64,000 nucleotides of DNA from Neocallimastix lanati (nom. inval.). Its lineage: Eukaryota > Neocallimastigomycota > Neocallimastigomycetes > Neocallimastigales > Neocallimastigaceae. The notes under the pieces were generated by a model. It was not told the DNA's origin. It was given only the letters and a program-made list of their open reading frames with translations, and made no database searches. A program made the position numbers and the translations under genes. Shown one piece after another: positions 13,291 to 23,400 of the stretch (positions are counted from its first letter, which is position 1; the number at the start of each line of letters is the position of its first letter). The DNA lies in NCBI GenBank assembly GCA_016946835.1, contig JACVTC010000091.1, forward strand, positions 445,001-509,000, in the 5' to 3' direction.

Positions 13291-14202
13291 ATGTCCAAAG
13301 AAACAACTTTGAGCTTTAAAGAATTGAAAAAAGAATTGAGAGATATTGTGAAACTTAGCAAGGACAATTTAGATATTAAGTCCTGGGCTACTGAATTGAA
13401 ACTTTGGATCAAGATACAAGGTATCACAGATCCAGAAACAATATTTAATGCTTGTTTACTTACCAGCTCTGGTGAAGTACAACGCGTTATTGAAGATTTG
13501 GGAGAAGATAGTGATGATGAAAGTGATGATTCATCAGATGAAGAAGAAGAACATGATGAAGAAGAAAATGTTGATGATGATATTAAATTTCCTTCTCTTG
13601 GAAAAATTATTTCAAGTCTTGAAAATTTTTACGGTATTAAAGAAGACCAAAATTTACTTCTTAAAGAACTTCGTGCAATGCGAATTAAAAGAAACGAAAA
13701 GATTAAGGACTTTAATGTAAGATATAGAACTTTGTACACTAAACTTGATAAAAAGAGAAGAAAGCGCATCGGTGTACTAGATTATATTGATTCTATTCAA
13801 AATAATTATGAAGCCTGGAAGAAATTATCCCTTAAAGATGATATAAGTATGGAGAAAGCTTTCAAAATTGCCGAGAAAGTAGATAGACTTTCTGTAAGGA
13901 ACAATAATATTAATACCTATAATGTTAATAATTCCCAGCATAATCAAAATAATCAAAACAGTACTACTTCAAGACTTTATCCTAAAAGAAGAAACGAAAC
14001 TTTCCAAACAAGTCAAACAAATAATAAACTGAAACCTCAAGATATTATAGAAGAATCAACCCAGAAAATGAGAAATTTATCTGTTAAAACTTGCTTCTTC
14101 TGTAAGGAAGAAGGTCATTACTCATACTATTGCCCTCAATTAAATAAGATTATGGAAAAAAATAAAAAAGAAATATATTCCAAAAAGTCTTTAAACTTCT
14201 AA
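13291..14202 (+). CDS. gag: Gypsy Gag (capsid and nucleocapsid)
   Basis: Gag of 303 aa; packages the element RNA into cytoplasmic particles. ATG 13291 is the first ATG after the repeat array, and upstream codons are unlikely to be translated. Features: helical N-terminus, a very acidic Asp/Glu run (about 74-98), a retrotransposon-gag core with FYGI and the basic KKRRKR stretch, an Asn/Gln-rich linker, and a C-terminal zinc knuckle CFFCKEEGHYSYYC (C-x2-C-x4-H-x4-C). The frame ends at TAA 14200, directly after the slippery heptamer used to enter Pol. Confidence 0.95.
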   Translation: MSKETTLSFKELKKELRDIVKLSKDNLDIKSWATELKLWIKIQGITDPETIFNACLLTSSGEVQRVIEDLGEDSDDESDDSSDEEEEHDEEENVDDDIKFPSLGKIISSLENFYGIKEDQNLLLKELRAMRIKRNEKIKDFNVRYRTLYTKLDKKRRKRIGVLDYIDSIQNNYEAWKKLSLKDDISMEKAFKIAEKVDRLSVRNNNINTYNVNNSQHNQNNQNSTTSRLYPKRRNETFQTSQTNNKLKPQDIIEESTQKMRNLSVKTCFFCKEEGHYSYYCPQLNKIMEKNKKEIYSKKSLNF

Positions 14203-14242
14203 ATGGGAGCAGAAGCACTCCCAATGACAAAACAATAGCTTC
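14190..14242 (+). promoter_or_regulatory. -1 ribosomal frameshift site with potential pseudoknot
   Basis: The heptamer TTTAAAC (14190-14196) sits exactly in the X-XXY-YYZ phase of the gag frame (codons TTA AAC). Seven bases later a stem TGGGAG (14204-14209) pairs with CTCCCA (14218-14223). Its loop GAAGC (14212-14216) can pair with GCTTC (14238-14242), forming an H-type pseudoknot. The Gag stop codon is at 14200. Pol lies in the -1 frame, open from 14166. Confidence 0.85.
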
Positions 14243-17200
14243 ATTAAATAATTTACAAAATAATACTTTTACTAAGAATACTCCAATTGATAATAATTCC
14301 TTTAATGAAGAATCTGAAGAATCTGATTTTAGTGACACAACTGAAAGTGAGGATGATATCATTATAAATGCTATAAAAAGAAAAATGAATGATAATAACA
14401 GCGAAAAAGAAGAAAATAATTCCAAGAAAGTACATAAAAGTTTAAAAGATAATCCACGTCCTTTCGCAACTCCTGCTTTAAGAAAGAAGAAAGAAAATGA
14501 GCTACATAATAAACCAAATAAAGTTTATAAAAATCAAATACTTCCTTCAATTTTAACTCAACCAAATATTAACAAAGAAAAACAAAAAGAAAAGGAATTA
14601 AGAAAAATAACAAGAGTAAGAGAAAGTAAAGAAGAAAACAACAATTATTCATCAAAAGGAAAGGAAAAAGTTGAATCTGAAGATATACTCGTAATCGATA
14701 ATGAAATAGAAGATCTAGAAATGAATAAAGATAATCAACAAAATAAAACTAATACTTTGGAAAAATTAATTTCAACAAAAACTAAAGAAACTAATAATGG
14801 AAATACTCAGTTAGTAAAAAGGAATATTAAAATGATGAATAATAAAGAACCTTACAATATTATGGATGATTTAAATAATCTTAAATCCAGTATTACGATA
14901 GGTCAACTCTTGAATGCATGTCCGAAAATTCGTTCACAATTAACTCAAGGTTTAAAGTTAGAAAAGTCTAAAATAATTGGGACTGTAGACAATGTAATAG
15001 CACGAACTTTATTAGTAAATAACTATGATCATAGCTACATAAGTAAAAGTAATGAAGTAGCCGAAGAAGACTTAGCAATGGTTGATGCAAGTGTTGACGG
15101 AGTACTAGGAAAACTTTTAATTGATTCTTGTAGTAACCTAAGCATCGTTACTAAGCAGTATTTTGATAAATTACCTGGTGAATATGAAACAGTTGGAAAA
15201 AGTCGTGGAAGAATCCAACTAGCAACACAAGATGAAGAATACTCGGAAGGAATTATTGTTCGATTACCAGTAAAAATTAATAATTATGAATTTAATGCGG
15301 ACTTTAGAATTATTGAGAAAGAAGACTCTTTTTATGATATGTTAATAAACTTTAAAACTCAAATCGATCATTGTTTATTTATTCATCCGACCTTAAACAG
15401 TTTATGTAAACTTTTGTCAGAAAGTGAATACGAAGAAATAGCTAAAATAAATAATCAATATTATGATGAAGAAAGTATAATTTGCACTATTAGAAAAGTT
15501 AAAGAAACGAATAATGAAAAGGAAATTATAAAGGAATTAACTCCAATGGAATTTATTGAGAGTGATGAATTTTTAAGTACCTTAAATAAAGATTATAAAG
15601 AACAAATTATTAAAATTCTCAAAGAAATGATTGACATAGTTGCCACTTCAACAGAAGAACTAACTCCTTCTAAACTTTCACCACATAAGATCCGTTTAAA
15701 AGCAAATGCAAAGCCAGTAAAATTAAGAAGTTATAGGTTAACTAAATTAAAATCAGATATCTTAAAAGAAGAACTTACAAAACTTATTAAGAAAGGATTG
15801 ATAGAACCATCCTGTTCAGAATGGTCATCTCCAGTAGTACTTATTCTAAAACACAATGGAAAGTGGCGCTTGTGCATTGACTACCGAAAAGTCAATGATA
15901 TGACAGAAAAAGATTCTTATTCAGTTCCATATATAGATGAAATTTTTGATAGTCTCGGAGGAGCTAAAATATTTACAACTCTTGATTTATTTTCTGGTTT
16001 TCACCAAATCTTAATGGATGAAGAAAGCGTTGAAGTAACCACTTTCACTACTAAGTTTGGAAATTATCAATTTAAGGTTATGCCTTTTGGACTTACTGGA
16101 GCTCCCTCAACCTTCCAAAGAGAAATGAATAAAATTTTATTCCCTTTTATTGGTGAATTTGTTTACGTATTTATTGATGATGTTTTGATCTATTCAAAAA
16201 GTATCGAAGAACATTTAATTCATATTAAACAAGTATTAGAAGTATTTAAAGAAAACAAATTAAAAATTAATATTGAAAAGTGCCATTTTCTTCAAACTGA
16301 AGTTGATGTATTAGGTCACAAACTTACTACTAAAGGATTAAGTCCCATGGAAAGTAAAATAACAGCTATTAAGAAGTGGGAAGCCCCTTCATCAATTCAT
16401 GAATTAAGATCATTTCTAGGAGCAATAGGGTATTATCGTGACTTTATCCCTAAATATGCTCAAATTACCTCACCTTTATGTAAATTATTGAAAAAGAATA
16501 CTAAATATGAATGGAATAAAGAACAACAAGAAAGCTTTGAACTCCTAAAAGAAAAATTAATCAATGCGCCTATTCTAAAATTTCCGTCATTTGACAAACC
16601 TTTTATCATTAGAACTGATGCTTCGTATAATGGAATTGGTGGAGTTCTTTTACAAAAAGAAGAAGAAACCGGTAAGGAGCATCCAATACACTTTATAAGT
16701 AGAAGTTTAAAGAAAGCTGAAAAGAATTATGGTATTACCGATTTGGAAGGAACCGCTTTGTTTTACTGTATGACTAAATTTAAATCTTATATTGAAGGAA
16801 ATCCACTACCTACAACTATTTACACAGATCATAAACCATTAGTTGGTTTATTTAAGAATAAAGAACCTTTGAATGCAAGGCAAACAAGATGGTGTCTAAC
16901 CGCTAGTATGCTTGGAATTAATATAAAATATGAATCAGGCAAAAAGAATGTGTTAGCTGATGCTCTTTCAAGAATGAAAAGTAAGGAAGAGAGAAAGATA
17001 TTATTAACAAAAATTACTGATGGAAATAATGAAGAATTATTATCTAAAGTTATAAAGGAATTTATTAATGAAAAGTTTACTGTTATTGATGGTGAAGATT
17101 ACTTTATCGACAATGGAAATTATAGAAAATTAATAACGGACGAAAATGAAAGGTTTAAATTAATTTTAGAAGCTCATAATATTGGCCACGAAGGATATTA

Positions 17201-18200
17201 CAAAACATATCAAAGACTTAAGAAAAACTTTTATTGGAATCATATGATTAAAGATATCAAAAGAATTGTTAGTAATTGTGAAAAATGCCAATTAAATCGT
17301 CCTCAACCATATCCAGAACCAACCGAAAACCATCCAACTAAAGTGGAGGGTCCCTTTGTGCATTTAGGATTAGATATTATAGGACCGTTACCAAAAACAA
17401 GAAATAATAATCAATATATTATAGTAACTGTTGATTACTTTACCAAATGGGTTGAAGCCGAACCCACTGAAAACATAACTTCCTCTGATATAATTAAATT
17501 TTTAATAAACGTTTTTGCAAGACATGGTGTACCTCAAGTTATTACTACTGATAATGGAGTCCAATTCACTTCTGATATGACTAAAATCTTTCTTGATTTT
17601 TATGATGTATATGTTAAATTTGTAGCTACTTACCACCCTGAATCAAATGGCCTTACTGAAAATCGAAATAAAGAAATTGGAAAATTACTTCGTTTATTAG
17701 GAAGGAAAAATCAAGATTGGGATGAAGTTTTACCTTCTGCTTTATGGGCACTTCGAACTACCAAAAATACAGCTACTGGACATTCTAGTTTTGAATTAGT
17801 ATATGGAAGAGAAGACCAACAGCCTTATGATATAGCCATAAGAACAATTGAAAATGCAGGTAAATCATATGATGAAATTTTAATGGAAAAATTTGTTCGT
17901 CATTATCAATGGACTAGAGAAGCATGCGAAAATGTGAAGAATGCTAACAAGTATTGGGCAACAAGACGAGAAGAACAAATAAGTATGAAAAAGGGAAAAG
18001 AATTAAAGGCTGGTGATCTTGTTCTTGTTAGAAACTTTAGCCGCACTAAGCTAGAACCATATTACAATGGACCATTTAAAATTTTAAAAATTCAATTCAA
18101 CACGGCAACCCTAATCGATCAGAAGACTGGAAAGCAACTCGATAGGAATGTTCACTTTAAAAATTTAGTAAAGTTTAACTCCGCTTACAGAGAAGCTTGA
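14196..18200 (+). CDS. pol: Gypsy Pol polyprotein (PR-RT-RH-IN), made by -1 frameshift
   Basis: About 1334 codons in the -1 frame after the slip site; the first internal ATG is 14385. Numbered from that ATG, the order is as follows. A charged, low-complexity linker comes first. An aspartic protease follows with LLIDSCS (about 246). Reverse transcriptase has FTTLDLFSGFHQI and the catalytic FIDD (about 596). RNase H has RTDAS (about 744), TDHKPL and NVLADALSRM. Integrase has an HHCC zinc finger (about 925-970) and the DDE residues in LDIIGP, TDNG (about 1057) and TEN (about 1091). A GPF-type end has YYNGPFKIL. The frame is intact to TGA 18198. The protease has Cys where most families have Gly after D-[ST]. 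Confidence 0.95.
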   Translation, partial: LLNGSRSTPNDKTIASLNNLQNNTFTKNTPIDNNSFNEESEESDFSDTTESEDDIIINAIKRKMNDNNSEKEENNSKKVHKSLKDNPRPFATPALRKKKENELHNKPNKVYKNQILPSILTQPNINKEKQKEKELRKITRVRESKEENNNYSSKGKEKVESEDILVIDNEIEDLEMNKDNQQNKTNTLEKLISTKTKETNNGNTQLVKRNIKMMNNKEPYNIMDDLNNLKSSITIGQLLNACPKIRSQLTQGLKLEKSKIIGTVDNVIARTLLVNNYDHSYISKSNEVAEEDLAMVDASVDGVLGKLLIDSCSNLSIVTKQYFDKLPGEYETVGKSRGRIQLATQDEEYSEGIIVRLPVKINNYEFNADFRIIEKEDSFYDMLINFKTQIDHCLFIHPTLNSLCKLLSESEYEEIAKINNQYYDEESIICTIRKVKETNNEKEIIKELTPMEFIESDEFLSTLNKDYKEQIIKILKEMIDIVATSTEELTPSKLSPHKIRLKANAKPVKLRSYRLTKLKSDILKEELTKLIKKGLIEPSCSEWSSPVVLILKHNGKWRLCIDYRKVNDMTEKDSYSVPYIDEIFDSLGGAKIFTTLDLFSGFHQILMDEESVEVTTFTTKFGNYQFKVMPFGLTGAPSTFQREMNKILFPFIGEFVYVFIDDVLIYSKSIEEHLIHIKQVLEVFKENKLKINIEKCHFLQTEVDVLGHKLTTKGLSPMESKITAIKKWEAPSSIHELRSFLGAIGYYRDFIPKYAQITSPLCKLLKKNTKYEWNKEQQESFELLKEKLINAPILKFPSFDKPFIIRTDASYNGIGGVLLQKEEETGKEHPIHFISRSLKKAEKNYGITDLEGTALFYCMTKFKSYIEGNPLPTTIYTDHKPLVGLFKNKEPLNARQTRWCLTASMLGINIKYESGKKNVLADALSRMKSKEERKILLTKITDGNNEELLSKVIKEFINEKFTVIDGEDYFIDNGNYRKLITDENERFKLILEAHNIGHEGYYKTYQRLKKNFYWNHMIKDIKRIVSNCEKCQLNRPQPYPEPTENHPTKVEGPFVHLGLDIIGPLPKTRNNNQYIIVTVDYFTKWVEAEPTENITSSDIIKFLINVFARHGVPQVITTDNGVQFTSDMTKIFLDFYDVYVKFVATYHPESNGLTENRNKEIGKLLRLLGRKNQDWDEVLPSALWALRTTKNTATGHSSFELVYGREDQQPYDIAIRTIENAGKSYDEILMEKFVRHYQWTREACENVKNANKYWATRREEQISMKKGKELKAGDLVLVRNFSRTKLEPYYNGPFKILKIQFNTATLIDQKTGKQLDRNVHFKNLVKFNSAYREA

Positions 18201-18218
18201 GTCTTCGTCGGGGCATCT

Positions 18219-18716
18219 TGATAAGAATGTACTAAATAATGCATTCTTAATTAAATCTACGATTTATTTCTAATACATTATGTGTACATTATTATTTTTG
18301 TACTTTAATAAATTTTTAAATCCAAAGATCAAAAATTAAATCAAAAATTATATTAAACTTTAGATTTTTATATTAAATCTTATATTAAAAGTAATATTTT
18401 TATATATTTAAAACTTATATTAGCAATATTAATAATAAATCTTATTTTTTTTTTATATTAATAATGAAAATTTATATTAATAATATTTTTATATATTGAT
18501 AATTAAAAATTTATATATTATATTTTAACTTTTTATTATAAAATTTTATATCGAAATGTTTTATTTTATATTGAAAAATATTTTATTTTATTAAAAACCT
18601 TTATATTAGAATAGTATTTTTATTTTTATTTGAATATTTTAACAGATTGTAATAAAAATTATAGCCAATTAAATAAATTCTTATTAGTAATATTTTAGAT
18701 ATTTTTAAATAAATAA

Positions 18717-18763
<47 letters not shown>

Positions 18764-19061
18764 TTTTATTAATATTATAAATGTATTTTATTTATATTGT
18801 TATAATTAAATTTTATATAACTAATTATAAAATTCAATTTAAATTTAATAGTTTTTATAAAAAAAAAAAAAATAAATAAAATGTAATTTAGTGGCAAGAA
18901 CAACTTTTATGCCTTGAAAAAAGTATAAATAGTTGTAAATTTTGCTACTAATTTTTAAATATCATCAAGTAAAATTAATAAAATAAATAAAAATAATAAA
19001 TAAATGAATAAAATTTGTGTTTCCTTACTTTATTTTTATTTAATTCTCTAAAACCTTAACA
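18219..19061 (+). repeat. Gypsy 3' long terminal repeat
   Basis: Matches the 5' LTR except for the A-tract length. It is preceded by GTCGGGGCATCT, a weak polypurine-tract candidate, and followed by TTAG, the target duplication. Confidence 0.95.
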
Positions 19062-19070
19062 TTAGGTAAT

Positions 19071-20472
19071 AATTAAATATTTTTGTTCGTTAATTATTGC
19101 TTAAATATTTTATTTATATATTAATAATTTATTAATTATATAATAAAAAATAAATAATATATTAAATATATTAAAAGTATTATAATATAATATATAAATA
19201 TATATTTACTATTTAAAATAATATATTATATTAATAATATAAATTCAAAGAGTGAATAATAAAATAATAAAATAAATTTCTTTTCATTTTTTTTTTATTA
19301 TTATTTATTATTTATCATAACAAATAATTTTTTTTTATTATAATAAAAATAAAAAAAGAAATGGAATAAAAAATAATTTAATTTATAAATATCATTTTAT
19401 TAAATGTTTTTGTTGAATAATTAAATAATATTAAAAAATATTAAATAAAGTAATAATAAAATGAGGAAAAAAAAAGGAAAATTTTTTTTTGAATTTAAAG
19501 AGGAAAGAAATTGAATATAAAAACATTTCTATTCTTTTATTTAACATCAAAACTTGAATACTTTTTATTTTTTTTGGTTCTAACAATAATTTAAATATAT
19601 TTATTTATATATATATTTATATATTTATATATTTATATATTTAATATTTATTTTTTATTTTATAAATACTGTTCATTTAACATTTATCTTTAAACTTTTA
19701 TTATTACTTGTTCAATAAAATTATTCTTTTAAATATTTTAATTTTTTTTTTTTTTTTTTACTAAAGGAGAATTTTAATTTAAAACAGAATGAAAATTAGT
19801 GAATTCATTTAAAAAAATTTTTTTTAATTAATTATAAAAATTAATGTAATAAACGTATATTTTTAAAAAAAATTACCAACATTTTAATAAAATTTTCTTT
19901 CTTTTCTTACTGTTAAGGAATTTTAAATTTATTGAAATTAAATAAAATAAAAATAAATAAAAATAAATAATAATAAATAATAATAATATTAAATAATAAT
20001 AAACTAAAAATTAATAATATAAACTAAAAAAAAATCAATAAAACAAACTAAATAAACAAAAAAATATGGAATAAAAAAAAATAAAAGTTAAATCCTTGTT
20101 TAAAAAATAAAAAAAAATTTTTTAAAAGTAAAAATTCAACAATTCATGATTAATACAAAAAAATACAAAAAAAAAAAAAAAACAAGAATGAAAAAACTTT
20201 AATGTATAATAATACTAAATAATAATAAAATTAAATAATAAAATTAAATAATAAAATTAAATAATAAAATTAAATAATAAAATTAATTTAATTGATTTTC
20301 AATTTAGGAGTAAAAATTTTTCTTAGAAATTTTAAAGTTACACAAAATAAATTAAAAAAAAAAGACTAGATTTATTTATTAATAATTATATAAATAAATA
20401 GATAATAAAAAAACTAAATAAATAAATTATAATAAAGTAATAGAAAAATATAAAACTATAGAATTATAAATA
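19071..20472. other. AT-rich spacer before the ABCA gene
   Basis: No gene recognised; only homopolymers and short AT repeats, including AATAATAAAATT-type repeats near 20215-20285. Confidence 0.7.
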
Positions 20473-23400
20473 ATGAATTTTAAACAATTAAAAACTTTGT
20501 TATGGCGAAATTTGGTTTTAAAAAAGAGAAGACCAATTTATACATTATTCGAAATTATTATTCCAACTTTAATTGTATTGTTAATTGGTACAGTATAATA
20601 ATAATAAAAATAATAATTATATTAATAATAATAATTATATAATTAATAATAATAATAATAATAATAGTATAATAATAATAATAGTATAATAATAATATAT
20701 ATATATATATTATTAATTTATTATATATAATTATTATAATTTTCTCTAGGTGTGTCTTCGAAAGAATCCCATGATGAAATCGAATATGAAGAAATTAAAA
20801 ATTATAAAAATATTAAATTAGAAAATTTTAATAGAGATGAAATGTATGGTGCTACAAAGTTTGGTTTTATATTTTCTTCAGATTTTGATAGTCAAAAACA
20901 ACAAGTTTTTATAGATAATTTTAAATCAAACAAATTATTCAATAAATTAAAGTATATAGAAAGTAATCAAAAATTTACAGATTATTTTAATGAAGAAAAT
21001 AATAATATGGATGATGTTGAAATGAATTCAAATTCAACTACAACTATTACTGAAACCGATAATCTCAGTGTTCAAAAGAATAAAAGAGATGTAGAAACCA
21101 ATTTAGAAAATACAAATACTAAAGAAAACATGAATACCAATGAAACTATTAATGAAGATATTGGTCAAAATTACAATGATACCGTTGTAGATGAAATTGA
21201 AGGTGACGAAAAATATGAATATAAAATAGAAGAAATTAAGGAAGACGATAATATAGAATATAAAATAAAAGTTTATAAAGATATGAATGAAGTTACTCAA
21301 GATAGAATAAACAGAGAACAAGATGGTGATATATATTATAATTTATATCTTTTTGAATTTTCATCATTCACAAAATACACTATTCATTTTGAATATTATG
21401 ACAGATATGAATTAGATGAAGTAACTAAAAATAATGAATATTTTGTAAGAGAAGATTATTGGGAACATATTAGTCGTCTTCAAATGGCTATCAATCAATC
21501 TATTATAAAAACGTTAGCACCCAATAGTACTGAATTTAATGTTAGTTATACCCTTTTAGATAGAGCGGGATATATCAAGAATATAGTTAGGAATAGTTTT
21601 AAAGAAATGCTTCCACTTTACCTGGTTCTTTATTTTGTTCCATGTATTAGTGGTTTACTTGTACTTTTAGTTTTAGAAAAAGAATCCAAGATTAAAGAAT
21701 CATTAGTTATTATTGGTTTAAAGAAATCATCTTTTTGGATTTCATGGGCAATTACTTATGGAATTATTATTTTTATAGGTTCTAGTATGTATTGATACAT
21801 ACTAGAACCAGTATCTTCCATCTCTCTTTTAAGTCGTTTTCTCGTTTATGATGAGAAAGAAATATCTACTAATATATTTAGTATTATTAATGATCCATAT
21901 ATAAGAAATTGTTTCTTGGGATTAATTTGTTCATTCATTCTTTATTTCATTATTGCTGTTTATTTAGATAATGTATTACCTCAAGGTAATAATTTACATA
22001 AAAAATGGCATTTCTTTATTACAGATCTTTTTAAAAGTAAGAAAGAAAAATCTTTTGAAAATTATAATAATAATAATGATAATAATAATCCATATATTCA
22101 AGAAGATCCTAAAGGTATGAAACGAGCCGTTGAAATCAAAAATATTAGTAAAAGTTTTAAAGTGAAAAGGGAAACCATCGAAATTTTAAAAAATATTAAA
22201 TTCAATGGATACTATAATGAAATATTTGCTATTTTGGGACATAATGGAGCAGGTAAAACCACATTAATGAATATTATGACAGGTATCCTTTCCTCTACTC
22301 GTGGAGAAGTCTATTACGATTCTGTTCCAATTAGTGGAAATGAAACAGATATTTGTAGCCAATTTGGTTACTGCCCCCAATTTGATACATTTGATAATAA
22401 TTTAAATGTGGGAGAACATATTAAACTTTTCAGTGGTATTAAAGGTATTACAGTTGATGTTGATTCTATTCTTCAAGATATTGATTTATTAAGTAAAAAG
22501 GAACAATATCCTAAAGAACTTAGTGGAGGACAACGAAGAAAACTTTGTATTACCTTAGCACTTTTAGGATCACCCAAATATGTTTTCTTAGATGAACCAA
22601 CCACCGGACTTGATCCCTATTCACGTAAGAATATTTGGGAATTATTATCAAGAAAGAAGGAAGGACGTATCATATTTGTTACCACACATTATATGGATGA
22701 AGCGGATTTATTAGCCGATAGAAAAATGATTATATCTAATGGTAATATTTCTTGTTTAGGTAGTAGTCTTTTCTTAAAACAACAATTCAATATGAATTAT
22801 TCTCTTGATGTAAATTGTCAAAATGTTCAAGATTGTACCTACTTTGAAAAAACACTTACTTGGTATTGTCCTGGTAGTGTAGAAACCAAAAAGATTAGTA
22901 ACACTAATATGCAAACTATGAATGGCGGTGACCATCTAAGCGTTGGAGATTATCTTATTACCTATTTATTACCAATGAAATATTCTAAAGACTTTAAAGA
23001 AATTTTCAAAATTTTAAATTCTATTATTAAAGATGAAAGAAATTCAATAAAAAATTTCTCATTAACAGCTCCTACCCTTGAAGAACTCTTTATTAAATTG
23101 GAAAGAAAAGATGAAATGAACATGAATGATCAATGTCAAACACAACAGGCTACACCAAGTACAATGATTGATATGAATTCAGAGGTTGGATTAACAGAAA
23201 AACTTGAACCTGTTTTTGGTAAAAGAGCTATTAATGAATCCTCCTCATTACGACAAATTCTTGCAATTATCAAACCTCGTTTAACCATTTTTATTAGAAA
23301 TAAAACTTCAGCACTTTTATATGGATTACTTCCTGTACTATTAACTATTCTTTGTATTTATTTAGTTCATACATTGATCAACATGGAAGGAGAAGTAAGA

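Larger units (their letters stand above)
10918..19061 (+). mobile_element. Complete Ty3/Gypsy LTR retrotransposon
   Basis: An 8.1-kb element with two long terminal repeats (841 and 843 bp), primer binding site, structured leader, Gag and Pol. It is flanked by a 4-bp target duplication TTAG (10914-10917 and 19062-19065). The LTRs start TG and end CA. By eye they differ only in the length of one A-tract, so the insertion is young. Pol order is protease, reverse transcriptase, RNase H, integrase, which is the Ty3/Gypsy order, with a GPF-type C-terminus and no visible chromodomain. All frames are open, so it may be autonomous. It sits inside the right target duplication of the SINE and is therefore the later arrival. 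Confidence 0.95.

Noticed and set aside
21785-21805. A 21-nt intron (GTATGT...CTAG) that would remove the TGA in the ABCA gene
   Set aside because: It is far shorter than any other intron in the window and is fully explained by the palindrome; it also would not supply the missing membrane helices. Noted only as something RNA-seq could test.
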